NCBI GenBank assembly: GCA_030603745.1
Contig: JAUVXE010000017.1
Coordinates: 1 to 36,530 of the forward strand
From: Coriobacteriia bacterium
GTDB taxonomy: Bacteria > Actinomycetota > Coriobacteriia > Anaerosomatales > SLCP01
DNA length: 36,530 bases
Direction of reading: 5' to 3'
The notes beneath the pieces are model-generated. The model saw nothing but the letters and a program-made list of their open reading frames with translations. It was not told where the DNA came from and did not search any database. A program made the translations under genes and the position numbers. Below are positions 23,559 to 29,759 of the stretch, piece after piece. Within the stretch, counting starts at the first letter, position 1. Every line of letters starts with the position of its first letter.

Positions 23559-23906
23559 ATGGCCGAGGAGCCCGGGACCGGCGCCGGCAGCGTACCCGAG
23601 GAGCGCACCGTCTTCGACGCGGCCGCCGACCTGCTCCAGACACTCGTCGACTGGCTGCGCCAGGAGGCCGAGGCCATCGTCCGCGAGAAGATCGTGCTCC
23701 CGCTGCAGAAGCTCGGCCTGACCCTCGCCTCGGGGATGGCCGCGGCCGCGCTGCTCGTCTTCGGCCTGTGCTTCATCGCCGTCGGCCTGCTGCTGCTGCT
23801 CGCGCAGTGGCTCACCTGGCCCGGCGCGCTGCTCGCCATCGGCGGCGTGCTCGTGCTCGGCTCGGCGGTCTTCACCGCCCTCAAGACCAGGAACCTGCAG
23901 CGATGA
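23559..23906 (+). CDS. Holin-X-like phage holin family membrane protein
   Basis: 115 residues from ATG 23559, eight bases after CGGAGG; an in-frame GTG at 23550 overlaps that site. An acidic N-terminus is followed by an amphipathic helix (FDAAADLLQTLVDWLRQEAEAI) and two hydrophobic hairpin helices, ASGMAAAALLVFGLCFIAVGLLLLLA and WPGALLAIGGVLVLGSAVF cut by LTW. This matches the actinobacterial putative holin-X/phage_holin_3_6 family (PF07332), which is chromosomal and not tied to prophage. The actual role is unknown; relatives often sit with YtxH-like and DUF3618-like genes. The stop lies in an ATGA shared with a possible earlier start of the next gene. Confidence 0.82.
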   Translation: MAEEPGTGAGSVPEERTVFDAAADLLQTLVDWLRQEAEAIVREKIVLPLQKLGLTLASGMAAAALLVFGLCFIAVGLLLLLAQWLTWPGALLAIGGVLVLGSAVFTALKTRNLQR

Positions 23907-23920
23907 CCGGGGAGGGCCCG

Positions 23921-24127
23921 ATGTCAGACCGCACGCTCACCGTAGATGACGTCAAGCGCCGCGCCGAGGAGGTCCGCGACCTCGCGGTCCACGAGGTGAG
24001 GCAGGCGACCGCCGCCGACCCGGCCAAGCTGCTCGCCGCCGGCGTGCTCGGCGTGCTCGTGATCGCGTCGGTCGCCTACTACCTCGGCTCGCGGAAGTGC
24101 CCGGCTTGTGGGCCCGCGGAGCTCTGA
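23921..24127 (+). CDS. Small single-span membrane protein, unknown
   Basis: 68 residues from ATG 23921, which has GGAGGG four bases upstream. An alternative ATG at 23903 overlaps the holin-like stop (ATGA) and would add six residues. The N-terminal half is a charged helix (VDDVKRRAEEVRDLAVHEVRQ) followed by AADPAKLLAAGVLGVLVIASVAYYLGSRK, one membrane helix cut at the AADPAK boundary, and a short tail with the pair CPAC. This layout resembles DUF3618-like or holin-linked small proteins. No function can be given; the CPAC tail could bind a metal or form a disulfide. Confidence 0.7.
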   Translation: MSDRTLTVDDVKRRAEEVRDLAVHEVRQATAADPAKLLAAGVLGVLVIASVAYYLGSRKCPACGPAEL

Positions 24128-24167
24128 GACGGCTCCCGGCCCGCGCGACCGTGTCCACGGCCCTGCC

Positions 24168-24587
24168 GTGCCCGGTCCGCTCATCGAGCGGGTCACGGTA
24201 GGGGAGCGTACGCTCGAGGCGCTCGTCCGCATCCCGCCCGGCCTGCCGCTGCGCACCTCGGCCGTGCCCGGTCTCGCCGAGGAGGTCCTCGCCGCGCTCC
24301 CCGGCATCCGCCGTCATCGCTGCCGGTGCGGCTCGGCCCACGGCATCGTCGCCGAGCTCGCCGACACGGAGGCCGCGCACCTGCTCGAGCACGTCGCGCT
24401 CGAACTGATGGCCGAGGCGGGCTCGCCCCGCACGCTCGCCGGCGAGACACGTTGGGACTTCGCCGCCGACGGCCCGCGGACCTTCCGTGTCACGCTCGAG
24501 TACGTCGACGACCTCGTGGCGCTCTCGGCGCTCCGCGAGGGCGCCGCGCTCGTGGGGCGGCTGCTGGGCGGCGGGCCCGCGCGTTGA
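24168..24587 (+). CDS. Stand-alone protein resembling the cyanophycin synthetase N-terminal domain
   Basis: 139 residues from GTG 24168; the frame is open back to GTG 24108, and neither start has a good ribosome site. The sequence follows the pattern of the CphA N-terminal domain: a VPGLAEEVLAALPGIRRH.C segment (about 33-51), a short Gly/Ala loop with HGIVAEL, then the strongly CphA-like block AAHLLEHVALELMAEAGSP (about 69-87), a GETRWDF strand and FRVTLEYVDD. In CphA this domain precedes ATP-grasp and Mur-ligase domains, and the EHVALEL stretch is highly conserved. Here neither catalytic domain is attached. The call is by memory of motif and needs a profile search. Confidence 0.65.
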   Translation: MPGPLIERVTVGERTLEALVRIPPGLPLRTSAVPGLAEEVLAALPGIRRHRCRCGSAHGIVAELADTEAAHLLEHVALELMAEAGSPRTLAGETRWDFAADGPRTFRVTLEYVDDLVALSALREGAALVGRLLGGGPAR

Positions 24588-24613
24588 CCGCCCGGCCGCA
24601 CCGGTGCTACCCT
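24584..24613 (+). promoter_or_regulatory. Promoter of the T-box / aminotransferase / ddl transcript
   Basis: TTGACC at 24584-24589 (5/6 to consensus) and TACCCT at 24608-24613 with an upstream TG (24605-24606) are separated by 18 bases. The predicted start near 24620 gives a leader of 300 bases, the usual size for a T-box leader. The -35 overlaps the last bases of the preceding gene. Confidence 0.75.
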
Positions 24614-24619
24614 TCGCCC

Positions 24620-24890
24620 TAACCTCGGCCGAGCGCCTGAGGCGAATACGATCCACCGAGGACGTGAGGGAAGAGGGCGCCATCAGCCCGGCCACCCCTC
24701 CGAAGTCCCCCGCCAGGGCGGCCCGCCGAGACGGCCGCCGGAAGCGGGTCGGCGCCGGACCGGTATACCGGCACTTCGAGGCCCGCACCGTCGGGCGCGC
24801 GACCAGCACCGCGGGTCGCACGCAGCGGCACCGCGGGCGAAGATAGGTGGTACCGCGACCAGCCCCTCGCCCTATCAGGGAGGGGCTTCT
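24620..24890 (+). promoter_or_regulatory. T-box riboswitch (tRNA-sensing transcription attenuator)
   Basis: The T-box AGGTGGTACCGCG is at 24845-24857. The antiterminator folds exactly as in known T-boxes: GATAGG (24842-24847) pairs with CCTATC (24871-24876), the bulge is TGGTACC (24848-24854), and GCG (24855-24857) pairs with CGC (24868-24870). The competing terminator pairs AGCCCCTC (24861-24868) with GAGGGGCT (24880-24887) and is followed by TCTGTGTTT. TGGT pairs with a tRNA ending ACCA, so the discriminator base is A. A short stem I may be CCTCGG (24623-24628) with CCGAGG (24656-24661) around a CGCC-TGA-GGCG hairpin; its 3' loop, 24645-24655, could hold the specifier, but AUC, ACG and UAC cannot be told apart by eye. 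Confidence 0.93.
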
Positions 24891-24919
24891 GTGTTTCCGG
24901 ACACGTAAGGGGTGTCGCG

Positions 24920-26191
24920 ATGGGTACCGCGAGGATCGTCTTCGACCGCTGGGACGGCCGCTACGCCGGCCGCATGGCCGACGTGCGCTCGAGCGCCGTC
25001 CGCGACCTGTTCGCCGCGGCGAGCAGGCCCGACATGATCAGCTTCGCCGGGGGGATGCCCGATCTCTCCGGGGTGCCCGCCGAGGCGGTCGCGGGCGCCG
25101 CCCGCGACGCGGTGCTGCACGAGGGAGCGTGCGCGCTCCAGTACGGCTCGAGCGAGGGTCGCCCCGCGCTGCGCCGCACGATCGTCGAGCTCATGGCCGA
25201 GAGCGGAGTGCGCCTGGCGGCCGACGACGTCATCGTGACCGCCGGCGCCCAGCAGGGACTCGACCTGCTCGCCAAGACCTTCCTCGACCCCGGCGACACC
25301 ATCATCTGCGAGGGCCCCACCTACGTGGGCGCGATCCAGGCGTTCAGCGCCTACCAGCCCGAGATGGTCTGCGTGCCCATGGACGACGACGGCATGCGCA
25401 CGGACCTCCTCGAGGCCGAGCTCGTCCGCCTCGGCCCGCGCGGGGCGAAGTTCATCTACACGATCCCGAACTTCCAGAACCCCGGCGGCGTCACCCTCGT
25501 GCCCGAGCGGCGGCGTCGCCTGCTCGAGCTGGCGCGCGCCTACGACATCCCGGTGATCGAGGACGACCCGTACGGGCGGCTGCGCTTCGAGGGCGGGCAC
25601 GTCAAGCCGCTCCGCGCGCTCGACCCCGACGTGATCTACCTCGGCACCTTCTCGAAGATCTTCGCGCCCGGCCTGCGCCTGGGCTGGATGACCGCGCCGA
25701 GGCCGATCCTCGCCAAGGTGCTCCTCGCCAAGCAGGCGGCCGACCTGTGTGGCTCGGCGTTCGCGCAGGTCACCGCCGAGCGCTACTTCGCCGGCACGCG
25801 ATGGCGCCGCGTGCTGCAGGGTCTCACGCGCACCTACGCCGAGCGGCGCGACGCGATGCTCTCGGCACTCGAGGAGCACTTCCCGGCAGAGGTCCGCTGG
25901 ACGCGGCCCGAGGGAGGCTTCTTCGTCTGGGTCGAGCTGCCCGAGTTCCTCGACGCCGGTTCCCTGCTCGCCGAGGCGGTCGAGCACGGGGTGACGTTCG
26001 TGCCGGGCTCGGCGTTCTACCCTGACGGCCGCGGGCGCAACTGCATGCGGCTGGCCTTCTGCTACGCTGAGCCCGAGGCCATCGCCGAGGGTATCCGCAG
26101 GTTGGCCGAGGTGATCGAGGACCGCCTCGGCCTGTATCGGGCGTTCATCGACGCGGGCGCGCTGCCCGCTCACGGGGAGGGTGCGGCATGA
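24920..26191 (+). CDS. PLP-dependent aminotransferase, class I (LysN/MocR-type fold)
   Basis: 423 residues from ATG 24920, 30 bases after the T-box terminator. It has the fold-type I aminotransferase residues: N187 in PNFQNPGG, D215 in VIEDDPYGRLRF, Y218, the PLP-binding lysine K246 in GTFSKIFAPGLRLGW, and R253. Opening motifs are ISFAGGMPD (40-48) and LQYGSSEGRPALR (73-85). Closest relatives by pattern are 2-aminoadipate, branched-chain or aromatic aminotransferases of the LysN group. Control by a T-box says it makes or recycles an amino acid sensed by its tRNA. It overlaps the ddl start as ATGA. The substrate is not settled. Confidence 0.92.
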   Translation: MGTARIVFDRWDGRYAGRMADVRSSAVRDLFAAASRPDMISFAGGMPDLSGVPAEAVAGAARDAVLHEGACALQYGSSEGRPALRRTIVELMAESGVRLAADDVIVTAGAQQGLDLLAKTFLDPGDTIICEGPTYVGAIQAFSAYQPEMVCVPMDDDGMRTDLLEAELVRLGPRGAKFIYTIPNFQNPGGVTLVPERRRRLLELARAYDIPVIEDDPYGRLRFEGGHVKPLRALDPDVIYLGTFSKIFAPGLRLGWMTAPRPILAKVLLAKQAADLCGSAFAQVTAERYFAGTRWRRVLQGLTRTYAERRDAMLSALEEHFPAEVRWTRPEGGFFVWVELPEFLDAGSLLAEAVEHGVTFVPGSAFYPDGRGRNCMRLAFCYAEPEAIAEGIRRLAEVIEDRLGLYRAFIDAGALPAHGEGAA

Positions 26192-27147
26192 GCGGCACAC
26201 AGAAGATCGCGGTGCTGATGGGCGGCCGCTCGCTCGAGCGGGAGGTCTCGCTCGTCAGCGGCAAGCGGGTCGCCGAGGCGCTCTCCGAGCGGGGCTACCG
26301 CGTGCTCGCGCTCGACGTGACGCCGGATCTCGTGGAGACGCTCCGCGCCGAGCGGCCGGACGCCTGCTACATCGCGCTGCACGGCAAGTACGGCGAGGAC
26401 GGCACGATCCAGGAGCTGCTCGAGTTCCTCGGCATACCGTACACGGGGCCGGGGGTGACGGCCTCGGCGCTCGCGTGGGACAAGTCGGTGGCCAAGCGGC
26501 TCTTCGCGGCGGCGGGCATCCCCACGCCGCCCTGGATCACGCTCACGGCCGACGCCTTCAAGGAGATGGGGGCGGCGACCGCGCTCGACCTCGTGCCCGA
26601 GGCGGTGGGCGAGTTCCCGCTCGTCGTGAAGCCGTCCAAGCAGGGCTCCGCGCTCGGGCTCGCGCGGGTCGCCTCGGCCGAGGAGCTCCCCGAGGCGCTG
26701 CTCTCCGCGCTCTCCTTCGGCGAGGCGGCGGTCGTCGAGAGGTGGGTCGAGGGCACCGAGCTCGCGGTCTCCGTGCTCGACATCGACGGCGCCCCGGTGG
26801 TGCTGCCGCCGGTCGAGATCGTGGCCAAGAGCGGGCTCTTCGACTTCTCCGCGATGTACACGGCGGGCGAGACCGACTACTACGTGCCGGCGCGCCTGGC
26901 CGAGGAGACCACCGCCGAGGTGCTCCGCCTCGCGCGCGAGGTCCACGCGCTGCTCGGCTGCCGGGACGTGAGCCGTGCCGACATGGTGGTCGACGCCGAG
27001 GGCGGCGTGTGGGTGCTCGAGTGCAACACCTCGCCGGGGATGACCGAGACCTCGCTCCTGCCCATGGCGGCCGCCGCGCACGACATGACCTTCCAGGATG
27101 TGGTAGAACAAGTGGTGCGTGCCGCGCTCGGCCGCCGCGAGCGGTGA
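26188..27147 (+). CDS. ddl: D-alanine--D-alanine ligase
   Basis: 319 residues from ATG 26188, coupled to the aminotransferase. It joins two D-alanines for the peptidoglycan stem peptide, using ATP. Ddl landmarks: GGRSLEREVSLVSG (12-25, E17 in the position of DdlB E15), IALHGKYGEDGTIQELLEFL (62-81), GIPYTGPGV and SALAWDK (82-99), the glycine loop KPSKQGSALGLARV (148-161), and NTSPGMTETSL near the end. Two departures from Escherichia coli DdlB: GSS of the loop is GSA, and the omega-loop YEAKY is FSAMY, keeping the tyrosine but replacing the lysine with methionine. Length is normal. Confidence 0.93.
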   Translation: MSGTQKIAVLMGGRSLEREVSLVSGKRVAEALSERGYRVLALDVTPDLVETLRAERPDACYIALHGKYGEDGTIQELLEFLGIPYTGPGVTASALAWDKSVAKRLFAAAGIPTPPWITLTADAFKEMGAATALDLVPEAVGEFPLVVKPSKQGSALGLARVASAEELPEALLSALSFGEAAVVERWVEGTELAVSVLDIDGAPVVLPPVEIVAKSGLFDFSAMYTAGETDYYVPARLAEETTAEVLRLAREVHALLGCRDVSRADMVVDAEGGVWVLECNTSPGMTETSLLPMAAAAHDMTFQDVVEQVVRAALGRRER

Positions 27148-27263
27148 GTGCCGAAGGGCGGCCCGCGATTCGGGTACATAGGTAAGTGCCGTGCGCGCGG
27201 CGGGGTGGTCGCGTGCGCCGGCGAAGACAGGTCAGACACCCTCGACGACGGAGGTGCGCAACG

Positions 27264-27758
27264 ATGGGATACGACAGGCGTGGCGGTAGCGTGTTCGGGG
27301 CGTTCCTGCTCGGCGGCATGGTCGGAGCCGTCCTCGGACTGCTGTTCTCGCCCCGTTCGGGCAAGGAGAACCGTGAGATGATCACGGACATGGCCCACAA
27401 GTACATGGACGAGGGCAAGGACCTCTACGAGACCGGCCGCGCGCGGGTCACGGAGGTCTACGAGACCGGCGTCTCGGGCGCCACGGAGAAGGCCGAGGAG
27501 CTGCGCGGCAAGATCGACCAGGCGCGCGAGCGGCTCAAGGAGCAGGTCGAGCACACCTCCGAGATCGCGCGCGAGAAGGTCGGCCAGGTCGTGCCCGCCG
27601 CGAAGGAGCAGGTCGCCAAGGCCGGCGACGCGGCCAAGCAGGGGATCGACACGGCGCAGACCAAGGCCGCCGAGACCCTCGACCTCATGGGCGAGAAGAG
27701 CAAGAAGGCCGTCGACGCCGCCGCCGGCGCCGCGGAGGACGCCGTCTCCAAGTCCTGA
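27264..27758 (+). CDS. YtxH domain protein with LEA-like amphipathic helices
   Basis: 164 residues from ATG 27264, eight bases after GGAGGT. The first 30 residues hold the YtxH (PF12732) motif, a Gly-rich membrane helix FGAFLLGGMVGAVLGLLFSP followed by RSGKENREM. The rest, about 45-164, is almost entirely helix-forming with an 11-residue-like pattern of Ala, Lys, Glu and Asp (AKEQVAKAGDAAKQGIDTAQ), as in LEA and apolipoprotein-like stress proteins. It likely anchors at the membrane with a long flexible or coiled helical tail. Related proteins are induced by general stress. The 116-base gap before it shows no clear promoter. Confidence 0.85.
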   Translation: MGYDRRGGSVFGAFLLGGMVGAVLGLLFSPRSGKENREMITDMAHKYMDEGKDLYETGRARVTEVYETGVSGATEKAEELRGKIDQARERLKEQVEHTSEIAREKVGQVVPAAKEQVAKAGDAAKQGIDTAQTKAAETLDLMGEKSKKAVDAAAGAAEDAVSKS

Positions 27759-27783
27759 TACGCTGCACCACACGAAGGTGATC

Positions 27784-27814
27784 CGGGCCGGCCTCGTTCG
27801 CGACGGCCGGCCCG
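27784..27814 (+). terminator. Strong GC hairpin with TTCG tip after the YtxH gene
   Basis: CGGGCCGGCC (27784-27793) pairs with GGCCGGCCCG (27805-27814). Inside, TCG and CGA pair around a TTCG tetraloop with one bulged C. No T-run follows (TGACGTG), so it may be a weak terminator or an mRNA end stabiliser. Confidence 0.6.
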
Positions 27815-27856
27815 TGACGTGTCGGTGATCGTAGGCCGAGGAAGGGCTGACACCTG

Positions 27857-28588
27857 ATGATGCTGAGCGAGTTCGAGGACCTCGCCGTCATCGACGCGAA
27901 GGGGCGCGTGGCCGGGCGGGTCACGCGCGTGCTGTTCGACGGCGCGACGCCGGCGCTCGTGGGCTTCGAGGTGCGCATGCGCCCGCTGGCCTACCTCATC
28001 GACCGCCCGCTGCGCTACGTCCCCCGCACCGGCGTCACCCTCTCGAAGCGCGGACTCACGCTCGTGCCGCCCGCTCGCCTCGAGAGGGCGCGGGGCCGCG
28101 CCGGCGGCATCGAGTGGGACGCGACCGTGGTGTGGTCGGGGATGCCCGTGGTGAGCGAGTCGGCCGCGCCCGGCGAGGATCCCCTCGGCGTGGTGAAGGA
28201 CGTCGATCTCGGGGCCGAGGGACGCGTCCGGCGGCTCGTGCTCTCCCGCGGGGCCACGAGTGACGTGGCGGTGGGGATCCGCGAGATCGACGGCGAGCGG
28301 GTGCTCGGGTTCGCCGGAGGCGCCGTGCGCGTGGCCGACGAGGTCGCGCGACCTCAGTTCAGCGGCGGGGTCGCGGCGGGGGCCGGCAAGACCGCGGCGG
28401 TCGCGAAGGTGCGGGCCGAGCAGGCGGCGGTGGGCGCGGTGCGCGCCGCGGCGGCAGCCACGCGAGCCGCGAGGCGCAGCGGGATCGGCAAGCGGGCCTC
28501 GGCGTCGTGGAAGGGGTTCGCCGAGGGCCTGCGCGAGGGCTACGCGGACGACGAGCGGAGCGATGACGCGAAAGGGGACCGCTCGTGA
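27857..28588 (+). CDS. PRC-barrel domain protein
   Basis: 243 residues from ATG 27857 (or the adjacent ATG 27860), preceded by GAGGAAGGG. Two PRC-barrel-like segments are visible: residues about 1-75 (AVIDAKGRVAGRVTRVLFDG, VGFEVRM) and 88-155 (GMPVVSESAAPGEDPLGVV, VRRLVLSRGATSDVAVG). A basic Ala/Arg-rich C-terminal tail (about 170-243) has no clear fold and could bind RNA or DNA. PRC-barrels occur in RimM and in many envelope or photosystem proteins as protein-docking domains. Its stop overlaps the GNAT start as GTGA. Role not defined. Confidence 0.8.
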   Translation: MMLSEFEDLAVIDAKGRVAGRVTRVLFDGATPALVGFEVRMRPLAYLIDRPLRYVPRTGVTLSKRGLTLVPPARLERARGRAGGIEWDATVVWSGMPVVSESAAPGEDPLGVVKDVDLGAEGRVRRLVLSRGATSDVAVGIREIDGERVLGFAGGAVRVADEVARPQFSGGVAAGAGKTAAVAKVRAEQAAVGAVRAAAAATRAARRSGIGKRASASWKGFAEGLREGYADDERSDDAKGDRS

Positions 28589-29235
28589 GCCGGCGCCTCT
28601 CGCCGCTCGGCGCCGCCGATGTCGCGCTCCTCTCGCCGACCTGTGAGGGGTGCGTGTTCTGGGAGTCCGACGACCGCCTCGAAGTGCGCTGCGGCGCCGG
28701 GTGCGACCCGGGGATGCAGCGCGAGTGGTTCTCGCGCGTCCATGCCGAGTGGGGCGAGTGCGGGCGGGTGGCGCGCGAGGGCGAGGACGTCCTCGGCTTC
28801 ATCAAGTACGCGCCGGCGCGCTACTTCCCGCAGGCGCGGCACCTGCCGGTGGCGCCGCCCGACTGGAACGCGCCGCTCATCACCTGCATGCACATCCACG
28901 ACGAGGCGCGCCGGCTCGGCCTCGGCAGGCTGCTCCTGCACGCCGCGCTGCGCGACCTGCAGTCGCGCGGGGGACGGTGCGTCTACGCCTACGCCTTCAA
29001 CGGCGCGCCGGACATCGGCTTCACGCCGATGGTGGGCGAGGCGTTCCTCACGCGGCATGGGTTCGTCGTCGATCGTCCGCATCCGCGTTACCCGCTGCTC
29101 CGCATCGACCTGCGCTCGCTCGCGTCGCTCACCGAGAACCTCGAGTCGGTGCTCGAGTCGCTCCGCATCCCGCTGCCCGGCGCGCGCCGGGTCCCCACGC
29201 CCTCGATCGAGATGAGAGGACTTGCCGATGAGTGA
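28585..29235 (+). CDS. GNAT family acetyltransferase with Cys-rich N-terminus
   Basis: 216 residues from GTG 28585, coupled to the PRC-barrel gene. The acetyl-CoA site is the GNAT motif A in DEARRLGLGRLLLHAAL (about 105-121), followed by GFTPMVGEAFLTRHGF. The N-terminal part has cysteines in CEGCVFWES and VRCGAGCDPG (about 20-42), unusual for a plain GNAT. This N-terminal pattern recurs, by memory, in a group of actinobacterial GNATs of unknown substrate. It may bind zinc. It overlaps the YbaK gene by eight bases. Confidence 0.8.
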   Translation: MSRRLSPLGAADVALLSPTCEGCVFWESDDRLEVRCGAGCDPGMQREWFSRVHAEWGECGRVAREGEDVLGFIKYAPARYFPQARHLPVAPPDWNAPLITCMHIHDEARRLGLGRLLLHAALRDLQSRGGRCVYAYAFNGAPDIGFTPMVGEAFLTRHGFVVDRPHPRYPLLRIDLRSLASLTENLESVLESLRIPLPGARRVPTPSIEMRGLADE

Positions 29236-29749
29236 CCCCAGCCGTGACGCCCGCTCCGCCGAGGCCCCCGCGGGTGGCCGCAAGGTCCGCTCGGCCGACC
29301 GCGTGCGCGCCTGCCTCGACCGTGCCGGGCTCGCCGAGGGGATCGTGACGTTCGAGCAGTCCACCAAGACCGCGCAGATGGCCGCCGACGCGATGGGGTG
29401 CGAACTCGGGCAGATCGTGAAGTCGCTCGTGTTCGTCGCGGGCGACCGGGTGGTGCTTGCGCTCGTGGCCGGCGACCGTCGGGGCGACTCGCGCGCGATC
29501 GCTGAGATCGCGGGCGCAAAGGAGGCCCGCTTCGCCGACGCCGAGACGGTCCGCACCGCGACCGGGTACGCGATCGGTGGCGTCTCGCCGTTCGACCTCC
29601 CGCCGGACCTCATGGTGCTCGCCGACGACTCGCTTGCGCGCTTCGACATCGTCTATCCGGCCGCCGGCACGCCCTCCTCGATGGTGCGCATGGAGCTCGC
29701 CTGCCTGCTCGAGCTCTCCAGGGCGCGGGTGGCACGGATATCGCAGTGA
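29228..29749 (+). CDS. YbaK/EbsC family aminoacyl-tRNA deacylase (ProX-like)
   Basis: 173 residues from ATG 29228; GAGAGGA is seven bases upstream. YbaK-type proteins deacylate mischarged tRNAs such as Cys-tRNA(Pro) or Ala-tRNA(Pro). Signature segments: STKTAQMAADAMGCELGQI (45-63) leading to the essential lysine K65 in VKSLVF, LVAGDRRGDSRAIAEI, GYAIGGVSPFDLP (113-125) and YPAAGTPSSMVRME. The domain fills the protein, with a 40-residue leader. Length is usual. Whether it edits in trans with a prolyl- or other tRNA synthetase cannot be told. Confidence 0.9.
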   Translation: MSDPSRDARSAEAPAGGRKVRSADRVRACLDRAGLAEGIVTFEQSTKTAQMAADAMGCELGQIVKSLVFVAGDRVVLALVAGDRRGDSRAIAEIAGAKEARFADAETVRTATGYAIGGVSPFDLPPDLMVLADDSLARFDIVYPAAGTPSSMVRMELACLLELSRARVARISQ

Positions 29750-29759
29750 CCGTGAGGAC

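Noticed and set aside
23559-24127. Prophage remnant indicated by the holin-like protein
   Set aside because: No other phage genes, integrase or att-like repeats nearby; this holin-X family is commonly chromosomal.
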